Source: Verrucomicrobiota bacterium
GTDB taxonomy: Bacteria; Verrucomicrobiota; Verrucomicrobiia; Opitutales; Opitutaceae
NCBI GenBank assembly: GCA_019136515.1
Contig: JAGVUB010000164.1
Span: forward strand, 78,394 to 124,919
Length of the DNA stretch: 46,526 nt
Direction of reading: 5' to 3'
Below, piece after piece: positions 41,514 through 46,526 of this stretch (the first letter of the stretch is position 1; each line of letters starts with the position of its first letter). Under the pieces are notes generated by a model. It was not told the DNA's origin and ran no database searches. It worked only from the letters and a program-made list of their open reading frames with translations. The position numbers were made by a program, and so were the translations under genes.

Positions 41514-43169
41514 ATGAGCGGGCTCCTGCGCATGGCGCTCGGCTCGACGCCCGTCGTCGTGGCGGCCCTGGCTCGCCGGCTCGGTGGTGCGGGCGCTGGT
41601 CGCCTCTGGCGGCGCCTGCTGGGCGGGGCCTTCGTTGTCGGGTTCGTCGCGATGATGGTCGCGCAGTGGCACCCGGTGTACCGGTTCACCACGTTGCTGC
41701 AGTGCGGTCAGGACGCGATGGCGCGCGCCGTGCCGGCGCTGCGCACGCAGCCGGTGGCCGTTCACGAGGGCGGCTACGACGGACAATACTACGTGCAGCT
41801 GGCGTGTGATCCGTCGTTGCGGGCGCCGGAGCTGCCCACCGCCGTGGATACGCTGTCCTATCGCGCGCGCCGGATCCTGTTGCCGGCGGTGGCGTGGGGC
41901 TTGGGTGGGGGCGACGCGGAGCGGGCGGTCCAGATCTATCCGTGGCTGAACATCGTGTGCTGGTTCGCGGTGGCGGCTTTGCTTTGGCCTTTGCTGCAGG
42001 CGGACCACCGCTGGCTGGGCGTGGCCGCGTGGAGCGGGGTGTTGTTTTCCGCCGGGGTGTTGGCGAGCGTTCGCTACTCGCTGACCGATTTGCCGGCACT
42101 CCTGCTGCTGGTGCTCGCGTTGCGCGCGGCCGCCGCGGGGCGGTCGAGTCGGATGGCCGGCTGGTTCGCGGCGAGCCTGCTCACGCGGGAGACGATGCTG
42201 GTGAACGCCTGGGGGCTGCTACCGAAGGCGTGGGACTCGTGGCGCGCACTGTGGCGCGCGGGCCTGCTCCTGGCTCTGGCGGTCCTGCCGCTCCTGCTCT
42301 GGCTGCTCTACATCCAGTGGCAGATCGGCGCCTCCGGCCCCGGGGTGCGGAATTTTGCCTGGCCGGGCGCGGGCTGGTGGGGCGAGTGGCTTGAGGAGGT
42401 GGGCTTCGCCGCCTCCTGGGAGTATCCTTGGCTCGGAATCGCCTCGCTGCTGGCCACCGTCGGGCTGACTGTGCAGGCGGTCTTCGTGTTGTCCGACTGG
42501 AGGCCGGCGGAGCGCTGGTGGCGGGTGGGGGCGGGATCGGTGGTCCTGATGCTGTTCCTCGGCCCGGCGGTGTGGGAGGGCGTGGCGGGCGCCTCGCTGC
42601 GCGTGCTCCTGCCGCTTCTGTTGGCGTCCAACGTGATGGCGCTTCAGCGCAAGCGCGCGTGGCTCTGGCTGCTCCTGATCAATCTGTCGGTGCCAGCCGG
42701 ACTGAGCGACATGGTGCCGATGCCCCGCGAGCAGGAGTTGGCGGCGGTGCGCGCGGGTGACACCGCCGCGGTGCTGAACGTGGGCGACGGCTGCTACGGG
42801 CAGGAACGGTTGCGCAAGGAACACTGGGTGTGGACGCAGTCGGACGCGCAACTGCGGCTGCAACTCTGGACCAGCGAGACTGCCGGGGCCGAGGTGACAC
42901 TGACGGCGCGGGTGCGGGCGCTCGACGAGCGGGAGCTGGTGATCTCCTGGGCGGGCGGTGAGCTCTGGCGCGGCCGGGTGGGCCGGAACTGGTCGCAAGT
43001 GCGGTTAGTACCACTGGCGGTGGCTACCGGTGAGGTGACGCTGCTCCTGCATTCCGAAGCGCCAGCGGTGCGCGAAGGGTCGGGGCTGGATGTTCGGCAA
43101 CTCTCGGTGTGTGTGCTCAACCCGTCGATTGAGCTCCGGGCGCGGCCGGGGCGGTCGGTCGACCGGTGA
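41514..43169 (+). CDS. Polytopic membrane protein, glycosyltransferase-C-like (AZOBR_p60025-type surface glycopolymer protein)
   Basis: 551 residues with about ten membrane helices in the first 390, then a roughly 150-residue C-terminal beta-rich soluble part. The early extracytoplasmic loop has EGGYDGQYYVQLACDP, the signature of a family annotated in cell-surface glycopolymer formation; the Asp in such loops is usually catalytic in GT-C enzymes. Reaction and polymer are not known. The start ATG at 41514 precedes the first helix. It is followed by a DegT-type sugar aminotransferase 74 bases on, which fits surface polysaccharide work. Family confidence is moderate. Confidence 0.75.
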   Translation: MSGLLRMALGSTPVVVAALARRLGGAGAGRLWRRLLGGAFVVGFVAMMVAQWHPVYRFTTLLQCGQDAMARAVPALRTQPVAVHEGGYDGQYYVQLACDPSLRAPELPTAVDTLSYRARRILLPAVAWGLGGGDAERAVQIYPWLNIVCWFAVAALLWPLLQADHRWLGVAAWSGVLFSAGVLASVRYSLTDLPALLLLVLALRAAAAGRSSRMAGWFAASLLTRETMLVNAWGLLPKAWDSWRALWRAGLLLALAVLPLLLWLLYIQWQIGASGPGVRNFAWPGAGWWGEWLEEVGFAASWEYPWLGIASLLATVGLTVQAVFVLSDWRPAERWWRVGAGSVVLMLFLGPAVWEGVAGASLRVLLPLLLASNVMALQRKRAWLWLLLINLSVPAGLSDMVPMPREQELAAVRAGDTAAVLNVGDGCYGQERLRKEHWVWTQSDAQLRLQLWTSETAGAEVTLTARVRALDERELVISWAGGELWRGRVGRNWSQVRLVPLAVATGEVTLLLHSEAPAVREGSGLDVRQLSVCVLNPSIELRARPGRSVDR

Positions 43170-43243
43170 TGGGACGGCGCGCTCCGGCTGACGCGGACTT
43201 TGGCATGGATTCCGGGCGTGGGGTCTGAATTAGTCGGGGACCC

Positions 43244-44344
43244 ATGAAAGTCCCGTTCCTCGACCTCACGCTCCAGCACCAGCCCTTGCGCGACGAGATT
43301 CTCGCCGCGTGGGCCGCCACGCTTGACGGCAATCGCTTCTGCCTCGGCCGCGACGTGGAGGAGTTCGAGAAGGCGTTCGCGGTTGCCTGTGGGGCAACCG
43401 ATTCGGTGGGCGTGGACAACGGCACGAGCGCGCTGCACCTCGCTTCGCAGGCGCTGGGGCTCGGGCCCGGCGACGACGTCATCGTGCCGGCGTTCACCTT
43501 CATCGCCTCGGCGTGGACGGCGACCTACGTCGGTGCGCGGCCGGTCTTCGCCGACATCGATCCGGCGCACTACTGCGTGACGGCCGACACGATCCGGGCG
43601 GTGCTCACGCCGCAGACCAAGGCGATCGTGGTCGTGCATCTCTTCGGTCAGCCGGCGCCGATGGATGCGATCCTCGCCCTCGCGGCCGAGCGTGGCCTGA
43701 AGGTGATCGAAGACTGCGCGCAGGCGCATCTGGCGCAGTACCGAGGCTGGCCCGTCGGCCTGCTGGGCGACGCCGGCACGTTCAGCTTCTACCCGACAAA
43801 GAACCTCGGCGGCTGCGGCGAGGGCGGGGCGGTGATCTCCAAGCACGCCGAGGTGCTGAAGCGTGTGCGCACGTTGCGCGTGCACGGCTCCGACCGGCGC
43901 TACTACCACGATTTTGTCGGCGGCAACTTCCGCATGGAGGGCCTGCAGGCCGGCGCGCTCAACGTGAAGCTCAAGCATCTCGCCCGCTGGACGGCCCGCC
44001 GCCGGCAGATCGCCGCGCGCTATCGGGCCGGTCTGAAACTCGCCGGGCTCGCGCTGCCGCAGGTGCCCGAGTGGGGCGAGGCGGTGTTCCACCAGTTCAC
44101 GGTCACCCATCCGCGGCGCGACGCCCTGCGCGAGCACCTGACGAAGGCCGAGATCGGCACCGACCTCATCTACCCGATGCCGCTGCATCTGCAGCCCTGC
44201 TACGCTGCGCTCGGCTACAAGCCGGGCTCGATGCCGCAGGCCGAGCGTGTGTGTGCGAACTGCCTGAGCCTGCCGATCTTCCCCGAGCTCGCCGATGCGC
44301 AGGTCGACCACGTGATCGCGACGATCAACGCGTTCCAGGGATGA
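43244..44344 (+). CDS. DegT/DnrJ/EryC1/StrS family sugar aminotransferase
   Basis: 366 residues. PLP-dependent transamination of a nucleotide-linked keto-sugar, for example in lipopolysaccharide or glycan synthesis. Opening KVPFLDLTLQHQPLRDEI, GVDNGTSALHLASQALGLGP (PLP phosphate), VIVPAFTFIASAWTATYVGA, VVVHLFGQPAPMDAI, IEDCAQAHLAQYRG (PLP Asp), and FSFYPTKNLGGCGEGGAVI with the Schiff-base Lys are all present. The position of the product amino group (3- or 4-amino) cannot be decided. The stop overlaps the trpF start by four bases (ATGA), implying coupled translation. Confidence 0.93.
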   Translation: MKVPFLDLTLQHQPLRDEILAAWAATLDGNRFCLGRDVEEFEKAFAVACGATDSVGVDNGTSALHLASQALGLGPGDDVIVPAFTFIASAWTATYVGARPVFADIDPAHYCVTADTIRAVLTPQTKAIVVVHLFGQPAPMDAILALAAERGLKVIEDCAQAHLAQYRGWPVGLLGDAGTFSFYPTKNLGGCGEGGAVISKHAEVLKRVRTLRVHGSDRRYYHDFVGGNFRMEGLQAGALNVKLKHLARWTARRRQIAARYRAGLKLAGLALPQVPEWGEAVFHQFTVTHPRRDALREHLTKAEIGTDLIYPMPLHLQPCYAALGYKPGSMPQAERVCANCLSLPIFPELADAQVDHVIATINAFQG

Positions 44345-44982
44345 TCGGCGAACTCCGGCTGAAGGTCTGCGGCCTCACCACGGCGGAAGACGCCGCGGCC
44401 GCCGCCGGCATCGGCGCGGATTTCCTCGGTTTCATCCTCTATCCGAAGTCGCCGCGGTATCTGCCCCTGGCGCGTTTTGCCGAACTGCGCGAGCGGCTGC
44501 CGGCGCGGCCGCGGGTCGCGGTGCTGGTGACACCGAGCGAAGCGGAACTCGCCGCGGCGCAGGCGGCCGGCTTCGATTTCTTCCAAATCCATTTTCCGGT
44601 GACGGACGCGGCGGCGGCCCGCCGCGCCAGCGCTGCGGTGGGCGCTGCGCGCCTGTGGCTTGCGCCGAAGCTGCCGCCGGAGGCGGAGCTTGCGCCGGAG
44701 CTGCTCGCGCTCGCCGACACGTGGTTGCTCGACACCTATCGCGCCGAGAGTTTCGGCGGCACGGGTCACACCGGCGACTGGGCGAGACTCCGCCGCCTCC
44801 GCGAGGCGTACCCGGCGAAGACGTGGGTGCTCGCCGGTGGGCTTACGCCCGACAACGCCGTCGCTGCGGTGGCGGCCACGGGAGTTCGGATGATCGACGT
44901 GAACAGTGGCGTGGAATCGTCGCCAGGGATAAAAGATAGGGTAAGGCTTGGGGCGTTGCGGGCGATGTTGCTGAGGGGATAG
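44341..44982 (+). CDS. trpF: Phosphoribosylanthranilate isomerase
   Basis: Third step of tryptophan synthesis, an Amadori rearrangement in a TIM barrel. 213 residues. LKVCGLT carries the catalytic Cys, followed by GADFLGFILYPKSPRYL, VAVLVTPSEAEL, FFQIHFP (family QLHG is relaxed to QIHF), WLLDTYRAESFGGTGHTGDW with the catalytic Asp, VLAGGLTPDNA and MIDVNSGVESSPGIKD. It is not in a trp operon; it overlaps the sugar aminotransferase instead. The start ATG is fixed by that overlap and by the N-terminal strand. Confidence 0.93.
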   Translation: MIGELRLKVCGLTTAEDAAAAAGIGADFLGFILYPKSPRYLPLARFAELRERLPARPRVAVLVTPSEAELAAAQAAGFDFFQIHFPVTDAAAARRASAAVGAARLWLAPKLPPEAELAPELLALADTWLLDTYRAESFGGTGHTGDWARLRRLREAYPAKTWVLAGGLTPDNAVAAVAATGVRMIDVNSGVESSPGIKDRVRLGALRAMLLRG

Positions 44983-45545
44983 ATTGAGGCGTATGTGCGT
45001 GCGGTCACCAATGGCACCGATTTGTGGCGAGTTTTGCCATTAGGCAGTTGATGTCCATCGATGGTCTCGGCGCTTTCGGTCGCAAGCTGTCGATGACCTG
45101 GACCTGAGGACGCGGAAAGCGTGGCGCGGCGAGGCGAACCTTGAGGGTTGTGTTCAACCTTGAGGGTTGTGTTCGCCCGGAGCGCAGCGGAGCGGTGAAC
45201 ACAACCATTGTTGAACAAGCTCGGGGCGGACCGGAGACGAAGCCTCAATCACCGAAGGACTGAACGGAGCGCGCGGCGAGGACGCCGACTATGCGCTTTG
45301 TGTTTTCCGCGTTGTTGTCCGGCGGACGGCATCGCGGCGGGTTGAGGTGATCGTCGGTCGCCGATTGGGCCGGTGCGGCAGACCGCGGAGGACCGGGGAC
45401 AGGCGACGGAGCCGCGGAGCGAGGGCAAAACACGTGGCGTCGCCGAAGAACGGGCCCGCGGGCGCAAAGCGGCGGCTGCCGCGTAAAGCGCGTTCGCGCC
45501 ACGCGGCTGAAAACCGGACCAGGGAGACGGAGTCGGTGGGCGGCT
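44983..45545. other. Long intergenic region, probably the non-coding end of the decayed IS91-like element
   Basis: 563 bases without a gene I can support; short open frames here have no recognisable motifs. It contains the tandem and inverted repeats described separately at 45137-45206, then G/C-rich sequence up to the transposase remnant's stop. Similar non-coding tails follow the transposase in IS91-like elements, so part of this may belong to the element; the outer boundary was not located. Confidence 0.4.
45137..45206. repeat. 19-bp perfect tandem repeat plus 10-bp inverted repeat
   Basis: aaccttgagggttgtgttc occurs twice head to tail (45137-45155, 45156-45174). Its last ten bases, ggttgtgttc (45165-45174), pair perfectly with gaacacaacc (45197-45206) across a 22-base loop. 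A short palindrome TTGTT-g-AACAA follows at about 45209-45219. The gaac and caag tetramers recall IS91-family insertion-site preferences, so this may be one end of the element whose transposase remnant begins 340 bases away. That link is inference. Confidence 0.6.
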
Positions 45546-46105
45546 TCATGGGGGCGCGCGTGAAGGCATGAGCCGGCCGACGACGACCAGTGTGAACTGC
45601 TCGCAGACTGGGCAGCGCAGGTGCCAGCGGGGCGCGGGTGCGGGCTTCTCGCGGACGACGATCACCTTCTCGAGCAGGTTCTCGACAAGCATGCGGCGGC
45701 GTTTGGCGCTGGGGTGCATCCAGCCGAAGTAGCGCACGCGGTGCTGGCCGGCGGGGAGGATGTGCTGCAAATACTGCGCACCAGGTCGAACAGCTTCCAG
45801 TCGCGGCCCAGATGCGTGCCGAACAGCGCCCGCATCGCCGCCACCGCCGTGCGCATCGAGCTGGGCGAATAGCCGTGCTCCTCCTTGAGCCGCAGCAGAT
45901 GGGCGCGCAACTGCTCCTCGGTCACGACCTCCGGCGCGCACGCGAGCCGCTCGAGCAGCTTGCGCGCGAACCGCACGTACTCGGACTGCGTCGCCGCCGC
46001 CAAACCTCGGAGCTTGAGCGTCTCGGCGAAGCGGAGCAGCGTCGGGGAATCGGGAACGAGGGGCTCGCCTTGGCGACCCCGCTTGGTGGATCTGTTATTA
46101 GGCAT
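45546..46105 (-). mobile_element. IS91-like element remnant: recombinase N-terminus joined to transposase C-terminus
   Basis: From ATG 46105 the minus strand encodes a tyrosine-recombinase-type N-terminal SAM-like domain: LLRFAETLKLRGLAAATQSE, YVRFARKLLERL, and YSPSSMRTAVAAMRALFGTH. Coherent sequence stops at FDLV (about 45785). In another frame, from about 45775 to the stop at 45546, the strand encodes the C-terminus of an IS91-type (Y2/IS801-like) transposase: LQHILPAGQHRVRYFGWMHP, KRRRMLVENLLEKVIVV, and a zinc-ribbon-like WHLRCPVCEQF ending in MPSRAPP. Such recombinase-transposase pairs are adjacent in intact elements. Here about 1.5-2 kb between them is missing, so neither protein is complete and mobility is lost. 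Confidence 0.78.
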
Positions 46106-46526
46106 ACCCCTTCCACTCTTGCCGCCCCTCGTCCCGTCACCACTCTTTCACCTCATGCGCCAAGGCCCACCCCCGACTCGAGAACCCCGCCGCCGCGCAG
46201 CGGCTTGGTTCAACTGGGCGCTAGAACTGTCAGTATTCACACACGCACAGCAAGGAGCAGTCGAGTATCTCGTGCTCATACTGTGAGTTCGTGTCGATGT
46301 CGGACGGCAAGTCGCCTTTGATGGGACGTTGCTGCGGCCACTCCGAGGTAAAACAAACGACCGAAGACGCTAATAGATAGCGAGATAGATTGTTGTCGGG
46401 AAACTAGGATAAAAATCTCTTGCGGGTGATGGGACTGGGTGCAGTGTCCGGCGCCTCAACTATGTTCTTTGGCTGATTTGCAGCGAGAGAGGGTTCACCT
46501 AGTGAGCCGCGGAAAAAAACTTCCGA
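46106..46526. other. Terminal region without recognisable genes, lower GC
   Basis: 421 bases. Composition falls visibly toward A/T in the last 250 bases (for example cgagatagattgttgtcggg), unlike the rest of the window. No ORF with plausible composition, no tRNA and no convincing hairpin were seen. It may be flanking foreign DNA brought in with the IS91-like element, or an unrelated island beginning at the right edge. Confidence 0.4.

Noticed and set aside
45347..45571. 74-codon plus-strand ORF
   Set aside because: Arg/Gly-rich with no motif, in the non-coding tail of the mobile-element remnant.
46230..46290. Possible tRNA-like stretch near the right end
   Set aside because: Could not fold acceptor, D and T arms with the invariant TTC loop bases.

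Overview
This is a high-GC stretch (well above 60% by eye) of a bacterial chromosome. Gene content and protein style suggest a Verrucomicrobiota/Opitutaceae-like organism. The evidence is a long disordered N-terminal extension on Rho, a coaE-rho-pilB-pilT-pilB order, very large propeller and hybrid sensor kinases, menaquinone genes, and starts that mostly lack Shine-Dalgarno sequences. No rRNA or 16S marker is present, so the lineage is an inference. I saw no tRNA, rRNA or CRISPR array.

Layout. 1-2.9 kb: purA (cut by the left edge), a small membrane protein and guaB, all on the minus strand and together covering both branch points of AMP/GMP synthesis. 3.0-4.5 kb: the ComM/YifB AAA+ ATPase. 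4.7-12 kb, plus strand: a disrupted coaE, rho, then a GspE/PilB-PilT-GspE/PilB cassette for type IV pilus or secretion motors. 12.1-15.9 kb, plus strand: gpmI, a secreted unknown protein, and three successive genes whose frames are all broken (dCMP deaminase, YqgE, an unknown acidic protein). 15.9-20.9 kb, minus strand: an EamA exporter, a double ABC permease without its partners, and menE-menC. 21.1-23.4 kb, plus strand: sppA and sufT. 23.5-31.9 kb, minus strand: two very large membrane sensor kinases in tandem. 32.0-33.3 kb: a Nudix hydrolase and a frameshifted secreted protein. 33.4-37.1 kb, minus strand: dus, a DUF151 protein and a DEAD-box helicase. 37.2-38.5 kb: secG and a LolA-like periplasmic protein. 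38.5-39.9 kb, minus strand: a small membrane protein and an RlmI-like methyltransferase. 40.2-45.0 kb, plus strand: serC with a good terminator, a large membrane glycosyltransferase-like protein, a DegT-type sugar aminotransferase, and trpF overlapping it. 45.0-46.5 kb: a decayed IS91-like element and compositionally different DNA.

The most unusual structure is intergenic. Four separate loci (4.6, 34.4, 35.2 and 38.8 kb) carry in-register tandem heptamers of the form GGTNNNC, in which GGT and the final C are kept and the middle three bases vary. All four have the same orientation, and each lies 5 to 110 bases upstream of the start of a minus-strand gene. Two of them are accompanied, at the same relative position and orientation, by a related 34-35 base motif. 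A double-hairpin, REP-like element sits next to a third.

At least five genes have interrupted frames although the protein signal on both sides is good. One is the normally essential coaE. This points at least partly to assembly or polishing indels, so these genes should be read as disrupted in this sequence rather than proven dead in the organism.
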